A stretch of 64,000 nucleotides of DNA from Arthrobacter sp. SPG23 (GCF_000876655.1 NZ_JYCN01000018.1:310027-374026), one strand, 5' to 3'; shown: positions 53,660 to 63,779, numbered from the stretch's first letter. Numbers and translations: made by a program. Notes: a model not told the origin generated them from the letters alone.

Positions 53660-54319
53660 TTACCTGGTGATCGCCTGCGGCTTGATCTTGCGGGAATCAA
53701 GGACCTGGTCGATGAGGCCGTAGGACTGCGCCTCGGCGGCGGTCAGGATCTTGTCACGTTCGATGTCGTTGTTGACCTGCTCGGAGGTCCGGCCCGAGTG
53801 CTTGGCCAGCGTATCTTCGAGCCATGAACGCATGCGCATGACTTCCGCGGCCTGGATCTCAAGGTCCGAGGCCTGGCCCCCCTGGCCGCCGGAGAGCGCC
53901 GGCTGGTGGATCAGCACGCGCGCGTTGGGCAGTGCCAGGCGCTTGCCCGGTGTTCCCGCCGCGAGCAGGACGGCCGCGGCGCTTGCGGCCTGGCCCAGGC
54001 ACACCGTCTGGATCTCGGGACGGATGTACTGCATGGTGTCGTAGATGGCCGTCATGGCGGTGAAGGAACCGCCCGGGGAGTTGATGTACAGCGTGATGTC
54101 GCGGTCCGGGTCCGTGGACTCAAGCACCAGCAACTGCGCCATGACGTCGTCAGCCGACGCGTCGTCCACCTGCACGCCGAGGAAGATGATGCGGTCCTCG
54201 AACAGCTTGGTGTACGGGTCCTGGCGCTTGAAGCCGTAGGGGGTGCGCTCCTCGAACTGCGGCAGCACGTAGCGGCTGGTGGGCAGGTTCCCGGCAGACG
54301 ATCCGAAATTGTAGTTCAT
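53660..54319 (-). CDS. clpP2: ClpP2 protease subunit
   Basis: A 219-residue ClpP. The catalytic serine S113 lies in GQAASAAA and histidine H138 in ARVLIHQP; the aspartate lies in the later helix. The ATG at 54317-54319 is 8 nt after GGAG; an ATG two codons earlier is too close. Actinobacterial ClpP1 and ClpP2 form a mixed tetradecamer working with ClpX and ClpC. It is 36 bp downstream of clpP1. Confidence 0.96.
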   Translation of the reverse strand: MNYNFGSSAGNLPTSRYVLPQFEERTPYGFKRQDPYTKLFEDRIIFLGVQVDDASADDVMAQLLVLESTDPDRDITLYINSPGGSFTAMTAIYDTMQYIRPEIQTVCLGQAASAAAVLLAAGTPGKRLALPNARVLIHQPALSGGQGGQASDLEIQAAEVMRMRSWLEDTLAKHSGRTSEQVNNDIERDKILTAAEAQSYGLIDQVLDSRKIKPQAITR

Positions 54320-54355
54320 GTTCATTTCTCCTGGAATCATTTCTGTCTACGCCGG

Positions 54356-54994
54356 TTACTTTTCCGAGCCGCTGGCGTTTTGCGTTCCGCCGCCGCCGGC
54401 CACGGATCCCGCATGCGCGGCGATCTTGTCGAAGAAGCCGTACTCGAGGGCTTCCGTCGCCGTAAACCACTTGTCGCGGTCGTTGTCCTTGAGGATGGTC
54501 TCCACGGTCTGGCCGGTCTGTTCGGCGGTGAGTTCCGCCATGACCTTCTTCATGTGGAGGATGAGCTCGGCCTGGATCTTGATGTCCGAAGCCGTGCCGC
54601 CAATACCGCCGGACGGCTGGTGCATCAGGATGCGCGCGTTTGGCGTGGCGTAGCGCTTGCCCTTGGTGCCGGAAGACAGCAGGAACTGCCCCATCGAAGC
54701 AGCGAGGCCGGTGGCGACGGTGACGACGTCGTTCGGGATGAACTGCATGGTGTCGTAGATGGCCATGCCTGCCGTCACGGAGCCGCCCGGCGAGTTGATG
54801 TAAAGGTAGATGTCCTTATCGGGGTTCTCCGCGGACAGCAGCAGCAACTGCGAGCAGATCGCGTTGGCGTTTTCATCGCGGACCTCGGAGCCGAGCCAGA
54901 TGATTCGCTCTTTCAGCAGGCGGTTGTAGATGTAGTTGTCCTGGGCTGCCGGATCGACAGTAGCCATCCGGGGGGCCCCTGCTTGCTGTGACAT
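54356..54994 (-). CDS. clpP1: ClpP1 protease subunit
   Basis: A 212-residue ClpP with S100 in GLAASMGQF and H125 in ARILMHQP. It has a Gly/Ser-rich C-terminal tail. Start ATG after AGAGGTAAGTACAT. It is first in clpP1-clpP2, with a ClgR-like box about 110 bp upstream. The sequence GTGACGTCAC (55020-55029) and GACGTCAC (55035-55042) lie in its leader. Confidence 0.96.
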   Translation of the reverse strand: MSQQAGAPRMATVDPAAQDNYIYNRLLKERIIWLGSEVRDENANAICSQLLLLSAENPDKDIYLYINSPGGSVTAGMAIYDTMQFIPNDVVTVATGLAASMGQFLLSSGTKGKRYATPNARILMHQPSGGIGGTASDIKIQAELILHMKKVMAELTAEQTGQTVETILKDNDRDKWFTATEALEYGFFDKIAAHAGSVAGGGGTQNASGSEK

Positions 54995-55103
54995 ATGTAC
55001 TTACCTCTCGCTGGCGACGGTGACGTCACGGGACGACGTCACTGAAAATCACTACTTGGACACTAACCGGTTTAGGGGCCGTTTTGTTCTCAGGCATCGC
55101 GCT

Positions 55104-55120
55104 GTTCGCTGACGGCGCAC
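55104..55120. promoter_or_regulatory. ClgR-like operator upstream of clpP1P2
   Basis: GTTCGC-N5-GCGCAC (55104-55120, with spacer TGACG) matches the ClgR consensus GTTCGC-N5-GCG[A/C]AC known from Streptomyces and Corynebacterium clp promoters. ClgR activates clpP operons in protein-folding stress. The clgR gene itself is not in the window. Confidence 0.65.
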
Positions 55121-55177
55121 GATTGGCGCAACGGCGCCGCACAGCACGGCACAGCCGCCATTCCGGGGTTAAACGGA

Positions 55178-55210
55178 GGAAGCCCCCGGATCTGGGATCC
55201 GGGGGCTTCC
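55178..55210 (-). terminator. tig terminator
   Basis: 14-bp perfect arms GGAAGCCCCCGGAT / ATCCGGGGGCTTCC (55178-55191, 55197-55210), 13 bp past the tig stop, separate tig from the clpP1 promoter region. Confidence 0.85.
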
Positions 55211-55222
55211 ATGGAATGCGTG

Positions 55223-56629
55223 TTAGAACTTCACTGCTGCCGGATCATCGCTCGGCGCGGCTTCGTCGGTGGCAGCTTCGCCTTCAACGGCGTCGCTGTC
55301 GACGGCGGGGGCAGCTTCAGCGGCAGCTGCTTCTTCGCCGCCGGGGCGGACGAAGTCGCTCAGGTCAACCTTGTTGCCTTCAGAGTCCGTGACCTCGGCC
55401 TGGCCCAGTACTACGGCCAGTGCCTTGCGGCGGCGTACCTCGGAAACCATCATGGGAACCTGGCCGGACTGATCGATGATCTGGGCGAACTGGTTCGGGT
55501 CCATGCCGTACTGGCTGGCGGTGGTCACGATGTAGTCGATCAGCTCGTTCTGGCTGACTCCGACTTCTTCCTTGTCAGCGATGGCGTCCAGGATGATCTC
55601 GTTCTGGAAGGCCCGCTCGGTGTTGGCCTTGACCTCGGCGCGGTGCTCTTCGGTGTCGTGTTCGCCGTCGCCGTGGGAGTTCTCGGCCTTGAAGTGCTGC
55701 TCAAGCTGCTCTTCGACGACCGAAGCGGGGACGGGCACCTCAACGAGCTCGACGAGCTTGTCCAGGACCTTGTCGCGTGCCTCAACACCCTGCTCGACAA
55801 CCTTGGATTCGGCCGCCTGCTTGGCGAGGTCCTCGCGCAGTTCAGCCAGCGTGTCGAACTCGGATGCCAGCTGGGCGAAGTCGTCGTCGGCCTCGGGAAG
55901 CTCGCGCTCCTTGACGGACTTGACGACCACCTTGACCTGGGCAGCTTCGCCGGCGTGGTCGCCGCCAACGAGGGTGGTGTCGAAGATGGCGTCTTCGTCG
56001 GCGCTGAGGCCGGTGACTGCCTCGTCCAGGCCTTCGAGCATGGTGCCGGCGCCAACCTGGTAGGACAGACCGGAAGCGGAATCAACTTCGGCGCCGTCGA
56101 TCGAGGCGGTGATGTCGATCGTCAGGAAGTCGCCGTCGGCAGCCGGACGGTCCACGGACTTCAGCGTGCCGAAACGGCCGCGGAGTTCGTCGAGCGCCTT
56201 GTCAACGTCTGCTTCGGAAGACTCGGCAGCGGCGACCTCAACCTTGATGCCCGAGTAGTCGGGCAGTTCGATCTCGGGGCGGATGTCAACCTCGGCGTGG
56301 AACTTGAGTTCGCCGTCGGTCGCGGTGGGGTCCGGGACCTCGGTGATTTCAACCTCGGGACGGCTCAGGGGGCGGATGCCGGTTTCCTGGACAGCCTCCT
56401 GGTACCAGCCGTTGAGGCCTTCGTTGATGGCGGTCTCCAGCACGTAGCCGCGGCCGACGCGCTGGTCGATCAGCTTTGCGGGGACCTTGCCCTTGCGGAA
56501 GCCAGGGACCTGGATCTGCGAAGCAACAGTCTTGTATGCCTCATCGATGCTGGGCTTCAATTCCTCAAAGGGGACCTCAACATTGAGCTTGACCCGCGTG
56601 GGGGTGAGGTTCTCGACAGCGCTCTTCAC
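55223..56629 (-). CDS. tig: Trigger factor
   Basis: A 468-residue ribosome-bound chaperone. The ribosome-binding signature GFRKGKVP is at about 43-50. The PPIase domain (about 155-240, DGDFLTIDI) and the helical C-terminal arms follow, with an acidic Ala-rich tail of about 40 residues. GTG start with GGAG 10 nt upstream. It is upstream of clpP1P2 on the same strand, the common tig-clpP-clpX order. Confidence 0.97.
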   Translation of the reverse strand: MKSAVENLTPTRVKLNVEVPFEELKPSIDEAYKTVASQIQVPGFRKGKVPAKLIDQRVGRGYVLETAINEGLNGWYQEAVQETGIRPLSRPEVEITEVPDPTATDGELKFHAEVDIRPEIELPDYSGIKVEVAAAESSEADVDKALDELRGRFGTLKSVDRPAADGDFLTIDITASIDGAEVDSASGLSYQVGAGTMLEGLDEAVTGLSADEDAIFDTTLVGGDHAGEAAQVKVVVKSVKERELPEADDDFAQLASEFDTLAELREDLAKQAAESKVVEQGVEARDKVLDKLVELVEVPVPASVVEEQLEQHFKAENSHGDGEHDTEEHRAEVKANTERAFQNEIILDAIADKEEVGVSQNELIDYIVTTASQYGMDPNQFAQIIDQSGQVPMMVSEVRRRKALAVVLGQAEVTDSEGNKVDLSDFVRPGGEEAAAAEAAPAVDSDAVEGEAATDEAAPSDDPAAVKF

Positions 56630-56695
56630 AGTCTAAGTACTCCTGGTTTTGTGGGATGGGGTTCTGCAAACGCAATGATCTGACAAGCTGCAGAG

Positions 56696-56770
56696 TCGGG
56701 GTGACAGGATTTGAACCTGCGACTTCCTGCTCCCAAAGCAGGCGCTCTAGCCAAGCTGAGCTACACCCCG
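56696..56770 (-). tRNA. tRNA-Pro(TGG)
   Basis: 75 nt. The acceptor stem is CGGGGTG/CACCCCG with the C1-G72 pair typical of tRNA-Pro. The anticodon loop TTTGGGA gives anticodon TGG; the T loop TTCAAAT and discriminator A are present. CCA is not encoded. It lies 66 bp upstream of tig on the same strand, so it may be cotranscribed. Confidence 0.96.
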
Positions 56771-56926
56771 TAAGTGCACAGAACAGTCTACGGTCATATC
56801 GGCCGGATATGCACATTTGACACTGGGGCCCTGAATTAGGTTTAGTTATATCCGGCTCGAGCAGCCGACCGGAAGAAATGCACCAACAGCCCTGCGGATC
56901 AGCAGAACGGCTTGATGCCTTTCCAC

Positions 56927-57000
56927 GGGGACGTAGCTTAATGGTAAAGCCTCAGTCTTCCAAACTGATTACGCGGGTTCGATTCCCGTCGTCCCCTCCA
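56927..57000 (+). tRNA. tRNA-Gly(TCC) with encoded CCA
   Basis: 74 nt including CCA. The acceptor stem is GGGGACG/CGTCCCC, the anticodon loop CTTCCAA (anticodon TCC), and the T loop TTCGATT. It is followed at once by an intrinsic terminator. Confidence 0.96.
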
Positions 57001-57004
57001 GGAC

Positions 57005-57044
57005 ACAACAGGAAAGCCCCTCTTCGGAGGGGCTTTCCTGTTGT
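57005..57044. terminator. Terminator after tRNA-Gly, shared with the glycosylase gene
   Basis: A perfect 18-bp stem (57005-57022 / 57027-57044) has a TTCG tetraloop and T-rich ends in both directions. It lies between the tRNA (plus) and the glycosylase gene (minus), so it serves both. Confidence 0.92.
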
Positions 57045-57059
57045 TCCGGCGACTTCGCC

Positions 57060-57971
57060 TCAGGATGCCTGCTGGCACACGGGGCACCAGTAGAGCTTGC
57101 GCGCGGCAAGGTCCGTCAGGGCGACCGGGGAACCACATACGCGGCAGTCGAGGCCGTGCCGCCGGTACACGAAATGGGACTCCTCCGGCGCCGGAAGTCC
57201 AGCGGCGGGCTCGGTCCAATAGCCGGGAGGCGTGGTGATGATCCTGCCGTCCCGGACGCCGTCGGACATCATGGCGACGGTATCCACCCACAGACCTGCC
57301 GCCGCTTCCGCGTCCAGGGAGCGTCCGGGCAGCCAGGGATCCAGGCCCTGGCGGAAGAGCAGTTCGGCGCGGTAGACGTTCCCGACGCCGGCAATCACCT
57401 TCTGGTCCATCAACAGTGCCGCGAGGGGCGTTTTCCGTGCGCGCACCCCGTCAATGAAATGGTCCTTGTCCTTGGAAAAATTCCGCAGGGGGTCGGGCCC
57501 CAGCCGGGCCAGGACAGCGTCAGCCTCCGCCTCGGTGATGGCCTGGCACGTGGTGGCGCCCCTGAGGTCGGCCCAGCCGTGGGCTCCGGCAAGCCGGACA
57601 CGGACGGCGCCGACGGGCGCCGGCGGCCGCGTGTAGCCTGGGACGCCGTCGTCGATGCCCACGCCGTCGTCGAACACCTCCCGCTCCCCCACCTTCCGGG
57701 GCGCACCGATGCTTGACGCACCCCGGAACGTGGCGTCACCGCCGAAGTCCCAGGCGCCGTAGAGGCCGAGGTGCACGTGCAGGACCAGGCCGTGGTCGAA
57801 GTGCAGGAACAGGTGCTTGCCGTGCGCCACTGTGCCGACCATGGTGCGGGCGTCCAGCAGCGCTGCGCCGTCGGCGAACCGGCCCTGCGGGCTGGAGACC
57901 GCGAGGCGCTGGCCGGAGAAGACGTCCGCGAACTGGCGCGCCAGCCGGTGGACCGAATGCCCCTCGGGCAC
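57060..57971 (-). CDS. Fpg/Nei family DNA glycosylase (Nei-like)
   Basis: A 303-residue formamidopyrimidine/endonuclease VIII-family enzyme. The N-terminal catalytic proline and glutamate are in PEGH (after the initiator), the helix-two-turn-helix includes QKVIAGVGNVYRAELLFRQ, and the C-terminal zinc finger has CRVCG and CPVC. PEGH rather than PELPE places it near Nei/Nei2 glycosylases, which remove oxidised pyrimidines. The GTG start overlaps the rpiB stop (TAGTG). Confidence 0.9.
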   Translation of the reverse strand: MPEGHSVHRLARQFADVFSGQRLAVSSPQGRFADGAALLDARTMVGTVAHGKHLFLHFDHGLVLHVHLGLYGAWDFGGDATFRGASSIGAPRKVGEREVFDDGVGIDDGVPGYTRPPAPVGAVRVRLAGAHGWADLRGATTCQAITEAEADAVLARLGPDPLRNFSKDKDHFIDGVRARKTPLAALLMDQKVIAGVGNVYRAELLFRQGLDPWLPGRSLDAEAAAGLWVDTVAMMSDGVRDGRIITTPPGYWTEPAAGLPAPEESHFVYRRHGLDCRVCGSPVALTDLAARKLYWCPVCQQAS

Positions 57972-58465
57972 TAGGCGATGACCTCGCCGGTGTTCTCGTA
58001 GGCCGCGATCTTGCCGATGCGGCGGACATGGCGTTCATCGTTGCTGAACGGTTCCTGCAGGAAGGCTTCGATGATTTCGGTTGCCTCGTCCACGCTGTGC
58101 TGGCGGCCGCCGACCGCAACGACGTTGGCGTCATTGTGTTCGCGGGCAAGGGTTGCGGTGGACAGGTTCCATGCCAGTGCCGCACGGACACCCTTGACCT
58201 TGTTGGCAGCGATCTGCTCGCCGTTCCCCGAGCCGCCGAGCACAATGCCCAGGGCGTGGATTCCGGCAGCCTGGTCCGCCACGACGGCGAGCGCAGCGTG
58301 GATGCAGAAGGACGGGTAGTCGTCCAGCGCGTCGTAGACCTCGGGCCCGTGGTCCACCACGGTGTAGCCCTTGGCCGTGAGGTGGGCTACCAGGTGGGCG
58401 CTGAGCTCCATGCCGGCGTGGTCGGTGGCGATGTGGACGCGCGGGAAATCGGAGGATGTTGTCAC
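57971..58465 (-). CDS. rpiB: Ribose-5-phosphate isomerase B
   Basis: A 164-residue RpiB/LacAB-family isomerase interconverting ribose-5-P and ribulose-5-P. It has HIATDHAGMELSAHL at the N-terminus, GIVLGGSGNGEQIAANK in the phosphate loop and REHNDANVVAVGGR. GTG start. It is directly coupled to the glycosylase gene by a one-base overlap. Confidence 0.94.
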   Translation of the reverse strand: MTTSSDFPRVHIATDHAGMELSAHLVAHLTAKGYTVVDHGPEVYDALDDYPSFCIHAALAVVADQAAGIHALGIVLGGSGNGEQIAANKVKGVRAALAWNLSTATLAREHNDANVVAVGGRQHSVDEATEIIEAFLQEPFSNDERHVRRIGKIAAYENTGEVIA

Positions 58466-58604
58466 GGCAAAATCCGTTCAGTCATAAGCGCCGGTAGGCT
58501 TCCGGGCTGCTTCGGGGGTCGGATCCAAGGGTACTAGCCCGGAGGTGCCGGCTGCCTGCCATGAACACTCTGCGGACGTCCGGCGGCGAAACCAGGGAAG
58601 ACCC

Positions 58605-59606
58605 TCAGGGCTGCGGCGGGCGCTTCTCGCCCCGTGCCCGGGCGGCCACGCGTGACAGGACGGCGGCCACTCTTTCGGCGGAGTCTGCGCTGCCGCCGCT
58701 GACAGCCAGCTTCTTGCCGTCGGCGCGGTTGACGACGACGGCGGGACCGCTGCTGACCAGCATGGCCGTGGTGCCGCCGTGGTGCCGGTAGCCCCAGCCG
58801 CCGTAGTCCGCTGCGCGGACAACCGCCGGCGTGGCCGACGAAATCGCCGACGCCGGCACTTCCATCACGCGGACGAATCCCGCGGCGAAGACCCGCAATC
58901 CGCTCCGGTCAACGATGACCCGGGCAAAGAGGAAGGCGGCTGCAAGTACCGCCAGCGCCACCAGGAGGGCACCCAGCCACGGGACGGCGATGGAGAGGAG
59001 GGCTGCAGGGAAGAGCGATGCGACGCCCAGCATCACGAACACCGAGCTGCGCGCATGGACCCACAGCCGCACTGAATCCGCCGCCAGCTCCGGGTCCGTT
59101 TCGAGGGCCAGCGCCTCCTGCAACGCGCGCTCATCGTCCACTGACCACCGCTCGTCGGCCTTGAACACGAAGCCCATGACGACGCCGAGCGGAAGTGCCG
59201 CCCCGCTCCCGAGGGCCAGCACGGTGAGATCCACCCGTGCTTCGCGGACATCGGCGATTCCCGCCTGGCCCACCAGGACGGCCGCCAGCACGGTGGTCAC
59301 AAAGAGGCTGAGGCTTAGTCCGATGCCCATCATGAGACGCCGCATGACGGCGGGCCGGCTCAATGGGACGGCCTGCCCCAGGACCAGCCAGCCCACCACC
59401 GCGATGATCAGGCCGCCGAAGGTCACGAAGGCCGGGAACGGCGCAAATCCGGCCGGTCCGGCGTCGGACCACTGCACCGCCATGGGGTCCGGCACGTCCG
59501 TCCGGAGCAGGAACGCGCAGACAACAAATGCCAGGGCCAGCAGTGCAGGGAACCCCACCGCGAAGCGTAGCGCCCTGATGTCCACCGAATCCCGGAACTT
59601 TCCCAT
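58605..59606 (-). CDS. DUF1648 domain membrane protein
   Basis: A 333-residue protein with about six hydrophobic helices. The N-terminal DUF1648 has LRTDVPDPMAVQWSDAGPAGFAP, two helix pairs lie in the middle, and a cytoplasmic C-terminal domain starts near residue 240 (RSGLRVFAAGFVRVMEV). DUF1648 proteins have no firm function; some sit near signalling genes. It is monocistronic between rpiB and pepN. Confidence 0.8.
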   Translation of the reverse strand: MGKFRDSVDIRALRFAVGFPALLALAFVVCAFLLRTDVPDPMAVQWSDAGPAGFAPFPAFVTFGGLIIAVVGWLVLGQAVPLSRPAVMRRLMMGIGLSLSLFVTTVLAAVLVGQAGIADVREARVDLTVLALGSGAALPLGVVMGFVFKADERWSVDDERALQEALALETDPELAADSVRLWVHARSSVFVMLGVASLFPAALLSIAVPWLGALLVALAVLAAAFLFARVIVDRSGLRVFAAGFVRVMEVPASAISSATPAVVRAADYGGWGYRHHGGTTAMLVSSGPAVVVNRADGKKLAVSGGSADSAERVAAVLSRVAARARGEKRPPQP

Positions 59607-59742
59607 ACCCCAACGCTACTCCGCGCCGGTGCCTTGTGATCCACCTAACTTGCCATCGCCCCACGAAGTGAAAGAATAACTTCACAGTGCCGGCAATGAC
59701 CGTTGCCGGCCGGCAACCGCAACCTTTTCTGGAGGCCCCACT

Positions 59743-62304
59743 TTGCCAGGCATGAACCTGACGCGCGCCGAAGCCCGTGAGCGCGCCGACCTCATCTCCG
59801 TTGAGTCCTACGACGTCAGCCTGGACCTGACCCGGGGCGACAAGGTCTTCGGATCCACCACCGCCGTCAAGTTCAGCGCGCGGCCGGGGTCCTCCACCTT
59901 CATCGACGCGGTGACCCACAAGGTCCACAGCGTGATGCTGAACGGCGAAGAACTGGACCCCGCTGAAGTGTCCGACGGTGTCCGCATCCAGCTGCCGTAC
60001 CTGGCCGCGGAAAACGATCTGCTGGTGGTTGCCGATGCGCCGTACATGAACACCGGCGAAGGGCTCCACCGCTTCGTGGATCCGGTGGACAACGAGGTCT
60101 ACCTGTACACGCAGTTCGAGGTTCCGGATTCGCGCCGCATGTTCGCAGTGTTCGAGCAGCCCGACCTCAAGGCGAGCTTTACGTTCACCGTCACAGCGCC
60201 GTCGCACTGGGACCTGGTGTCCAACTCCCCCACGCCTGTTCCCATCGAAACCATTCCCGGCGAGGACGGCAGCGCCCGCTCCGTTTGGGAATTCGCCGCC
60301 ACCCCCAGGCTGTCCTCCTACGTCACGGCACTGGTCGCCGGTCCGTACCAGTCGGTGCGCAGCGAGGTGAAGTGCGCCGACGGGCGCGTCGTTCCGCTAG
60401 GCGTTTTCGCACGCAAGTCGCTGATGCAGTACCTGGACGCGGACAACATTTTCGACCTCACGCGCCAGGGGTTCGAGTTCTTCGAAGCGCAGTTTGGCTG
60501 CCCCTACCCGTTCGAGAAGTACGACCAGCTCTTCGTCCCCGAGTTCAATGCCGGCGCGATGGAGAACGCGGGAGCCGTCACGATCCTGGAAGGCTATGTG
60601 TTCCGGGGCAAGGTCACGGGCGCGCAGGTTGAACGCCGCGCCATCACCGTGCTGCACGAGCTCGCGCATATGTGGTTCGGGGATCTCGTGACCATGCGCT
60701 GGTGGAACGACCTGTGGCTCAACGAATCGTTCGCCGAATACATGTCCCACCTGGCCGCAGTGGAGAACACCGAGTTTGACCATGCCTGGACCACGTTCGC
60801 CTCGGTGGAGAAGTCCTGGGCCTACCGCCAGGACCAGCTGCCCACCACGCACCCCATTTTCGCCGAGATCAACGACCTGCAGGACGTTGAGGTGAACTTC
60901 GACGGCATCACGTACGCCAAGGGCGCCTCGGTGCTGCGGCAGCTGGTGGCCTGGGTGGGCCCGGAGCAGTTCATGGCCGGGGTCCGCGAGTACTTCAGCA
61001 AGCACGCCTGGCAGAACACCGAGCTCAGCGACCTCATGGTGGAGCTGGAAAAAGCCAGTGGCCGTGACCTGGACGAGTGGGGCCGGCTGTGGCTGGAAAC
61101 CGCCGGCGTGAACACGCTCACTCCCGACCTTGCCGTGGACTCCGCCGGAGTCATCACTTCCTTCGCGATCGTTCAGTCCGCAGTGGCCGAGCAGCCCACC
61201 ATCCGGCCGCACCGGCTGGCGGTCGGCTTCTACAATGTCACCGACGGGCAGCTTGTCCGGGTGCACCGCGAGGAACTGGATGTCGACGGCGAACGAACCG
61301 AGGTGCCTGCCCTCGCCGGCCTGCAGCAGCCGGACCTGGTCCTGCTCAACGACGACGACCTCGCCTATGCGAAAGTCCGGCTGGATCCGAAGTCGCTGGC
61401 TACCGCAACGGCCCACCTGAAGGACTTCCGTGAGAGCCTGCCGCGGACGCTCGTCTGGGGTTCCGCCTGGGACGCCGCGCGCGACGGCGAAACACCCGCC
61501 CGGGGCTACGTGGAGCTGATCCTCGCCAACATCGCGTCCGAATCGGATTCTTCAGTGATCCTGGTCCAGCTCCGCCAGTTGGCCACGACGCTCAGCTACT
61601 ACGTTGCCGAAGAGCACCGGGAGAAAACCTCGGAGGCCACCGCGGACACCCTCTGGGACCTTGCCCGGACAGTTCCGGCGGGATCGGACGCGCAGCTGCA
61701 GTTCGTGAAGTCATACGCCCTGCTGGCCCGCAGTGACAGCCAGCTGGATTCCGTGTCCGCGCTGCTGGACGGCTCGGCATCCCTGGACGGCCTCACGGTC
61801 GACCAGGACCTGCGGTGGGAGCTGCTCGCTTCGCTGGTGGCCGGCGGCCGGGCCGGCCAGGACCGGATCGACGCCGAACTCGAGCGGGACAACACCGCCA
61901 ATGGCCAGAACGCGGCCGCGCTGGCCAAGGCAGCCATCCCCACGGCCGAGGCCAAGGCTGCGGCCTGGGAGTCCATCGTGGTGAGGGGCGAGCTGTCCAA
62001 CGCCCTCCAGGCCTCCGCGGTGGCAGGGTTTACCCGGGTCCTGGACCCGGCGCTGCTGGCGCCCTTCACGGAGAAGTATTTCGACGCCGTGCCCGGCATC
62101 GTTGCCAACCGCACCCACGCGCTCGCCCAGCAGATCGTCGTCGGGCTTTATCCGGCACAGCAGACCACCCAGGCCACGGTGGACCGGACGGACGAGTTCC
62201 TGGCTTCGCTTCCCGACGACAGCGCCGCCCTGCGGCGCATGATGCTGGAAAACCGCGACGGCGTGGCCCGTGCGCTGCGGGCCCGCCAGGCCGACGTCGG
62301 GTAG
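59743..62304 (+). CDS. pepN: Aminopeptidase N (M1 family)
   Basis: An 853-residue zinc metallopeptidase. It has GAMEN at 271-275, the zinc site HELAH (H305, E306, H309) with the third ligand E328 in NESFAEY, and the ERAP1-like C-terminal helical domain. It removes N-terminal amino acids from peptides. The TTG at 59743 is 7 nt after GGAGG; an ATG three codons later is too far from it. Confidence 0.95.
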   Translation: MPGMNLTRAEARERADLISVESYDVSLDLTRGDKVFGSTTAVKFSARPGSSTFIDAVTHKVHSVMLNGEELDPAEVSDGVRIQLPYLAAENDLLVVADAPYMNTGEGLHRFVDPVDNEVYLYTQFEVPDSRRMFAVFEQPDLKASFTFTVTAPSHWDLVSNSPTPVPIETIPGEDGSARSVWEFAATPRLSSYVTALVAGPYQSVRSEVKCADGRVVPLGVFARKSLMQYLDADNIFDLTRQGFEFFEAQFGCPYPFEKYDQLFVPEFNAGAMENAGAVTILEGYVFRGKVTGAQVERRAITVLHELAHMWFGDLVTMRWWNDLWLNESFAEYMSHLAAVENTEFDHAWTTFASVEKSWAYRQDQLPTTHPIFAEINDLQDVEVNFDGITYAKGASVLRQLVAWVGPEQFMAGVREYFSKHAWQNTELSDLMVELEKASGRDLDEWGRLWLETAGVNTLTPDLAVDSAGVITSFAIVQSAVAEQPTIRPHRLAVGFYNVTDGQLVRVHREELDVDGERTEVPALAGLQQPDLVLLNDDDLAYAKVRLDPKSLATATAHLKDFRESLPRTLVWGSAWDAARDGETPARGYVELILANIASESDSSVILVQLRQLATTLSYYVAEEHREKTSEATADTLWDLARTVPAGSDAQLQFVKSYALLARSDSQLDSVSALLDGSASLDGLTVDQDLRWELLASLVAGGRAGQDRIDAELERDNTANGQNAAALAKAAIPTAEAKAAAWESIVVRGELSNALQASAVAGFTRVLDPALLAPFTEKYFDAVPGIVANRTHALAQQIVVGLYPAQQTTQATVDRTDEFLASLPDDSAALRRMMLENRDGVARALRARQADVG

Positions 62305-62311
62305 CCCCGGC

Positions 62312-62791
62312 ATGAGCCTTGACGAGCACCGCTACGCCGTGACCGTGCGGTGGACCGGGAACCGGGGTGAGGGAACGTCGACGTACCGCGGGTACTCCCG
62401 TGAACACGACATCGAACTCCCCGGGCTTCCGGTCCTCAAGGGATCCGCGGATCCCACGTTCCATGGGGACAGAACCCGTTACAACCCCGAGCAGCTTCTG
62501 CTGACCGCACTGTCGCAGTGCCACATGCTTTCGTTCCTGCACATGGCGGTGAAGCACGGCGTGGTGGTGACCGCCTACGAGGACCGCGCCGAAGGGCTGA
62601 TGCGGACCAACCGGGACGGCAGCGGCCAGTTTGAATCCGCCACCCTCAGGCCCATGGTGACACTAGCCGGGGATGTGGAACCCGCGCTCATGGAGCGGCT
62701 GCACGAGGAGGCAAGCAAGGTGTGTTTTATTGCCCGGAGCGTGAACTTTCCCGTCCTGCACGAGCCCTCCGTGCAGGTGCAGGACCGCTGA
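62312..62791 (+). CDS. OsmC family protein
   Basis: A 159-residue OsmC/Ohr-fold protein. The two redox cysteines appear in ALSQCHMLSF and SKVCFIARSV. OsmC proteins reduce organic hydroperoxides or handle thiol stress. It starts 7 bp after pepN, suggesting cotranscription. Its 3' end overlaps the convergent epimerase gene by 65 bp. Confidence 0.9.
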   Translation: MSLDEHRYAVTVRWTGNRGEGTSTYRGYSREHDIELPGLPVLKGSADPTFHGDRTRYNPEQLLLTALSQCHMLSFLHMAVKHGVVVTAYEDRAEGLMRTNRDGSGQFESATLRPMVTLAGDVEPALMERLHEEASKVCFIARSVNFPVLHEPSVQVQDR

Positions 62792-63779
62792 CCGCGGCCT
62801 GGAACTCCTCTACGAGCCGTCTCTCCGTTTCCGGGCTCAGCCCGGCTTTCCGTTCCCGGTCCAGGCCGCGGCGGCGTTCGTCCTCGAGCGTGTCCTGCAG
62901 GGTCTCCTGCCATGGCCGCATGCTGAGGCCCGCCGCGACGGCGGCATCGTTGGAGCGGGTGGCAAAACCGTCATGTCCCGGCGGGAGCCAGAGCGGCAGG
63001 GAATCCGGTCCTGCCCAGTAGTCAATCCCCCGGGCAACCAGCCACTCTTCCGGGACGGTGTACGTCCGGCCCGAGTACTTTCCCTGCAGCCGTGATTCGT
63101 CCACGTAGTCTCCAAACTGCACGACGCTTCCCACCGCGTTCAGGGCGCCGGCAAGCTTCAGTCCGGCGGCCGTCAGGACCCACGAGGCGAGGTCGCGGAC
63201 GTCGATGACCTGCGTCGCACTGGAGCCGATGTCCGGAACGAGGACGGGGCCTGCGCCACGGGCAAACCGTGCCGGCCAGTAGCCGTAACGGTCCGACGTG
63301 TCGCCGGGGCCGCCGATCAGCCCCGCCCGGCAGAGGTGGGCCGTCCCGCCGGTGACGTCGGTGGCGTAGTGCTCGATAGCCGACTTCGCCTCACCATAGT
63401 TCTCCGCTGCGAGGACGGTGCCCGGCGTGAGCGGCGGTAACAAAGCGGCGCCCTCGTCCGCATGGGGCACCGAATGGTCGGCGTAGACGGAGCAGCTGGA
63501 CACCACAGTCCAGTGCGCTGCCATGGGCGCCAGGGCCTCGAGGGCGTCCCGGGCCCGTCCCGGATCACGGGTGACATCAATGACGGCGTCCCATTCCCCT
63601 GCCGCCACTTGATAAGCCTGCCGTCCGGTGGCGCGGTCCGCCCGCAGCCAGGCCGTTCCTTCCGGCGGAGTAGCCGTAGAACCACGGGCAAGGCAGGTCA
63701 CGTCATGGCCGGCGGCGGCTGCCTGGCGGGCGATTTCGGCTGACAGGAAGGCAGTGCCGCCAAGAATCAGGATGCGCAT
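62727..63779 (-). CDS. NAD-dependent epimerase/dehydratase family protein
   Basis: A 350-residue extended-SDR protein. It has the N-terminal motif MRILILGGTAFLSAEIARQ, a SSCSVYAD segment, and the ENYGEAK tyrosine-lysine pair. The last 25 residues are Arg/Ala-rich and overlap the OsmC gene. Members act on nucleotide sugars or related substrates; which one is unknown. Confidence 0.85.
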   Translation of the reverse strand: MRILILGGTAFLSAEIARQAAAAGHDVTCLARGSTATPPEGTAWLRADRATGRQAYQVAAGEWDAVIDVTRDPGRARDALEALAPMAAHWTVVSSCSVYADHSVPHADEGAALLPPLTPGTVLAAENYGEAKSAIEHYATDVTGGTAHLCRAGLIGGPGDTSDRYGYWPARFARGAGPVLVPDIGSSATQVIDVRDLASWVLTAAGLKLAGALNAVGSVVQFGDYVDESRLQGKYSGRTYTVPEEWLVARGIDYWAGPDSLPLWLPPGHDGFATRSNDAAVAAGLSMRPWQETLQDTLEDERRRGLDRERKAGLSPETERRLVEEFQAAVSGPAPARRARAGRESSRSGQ

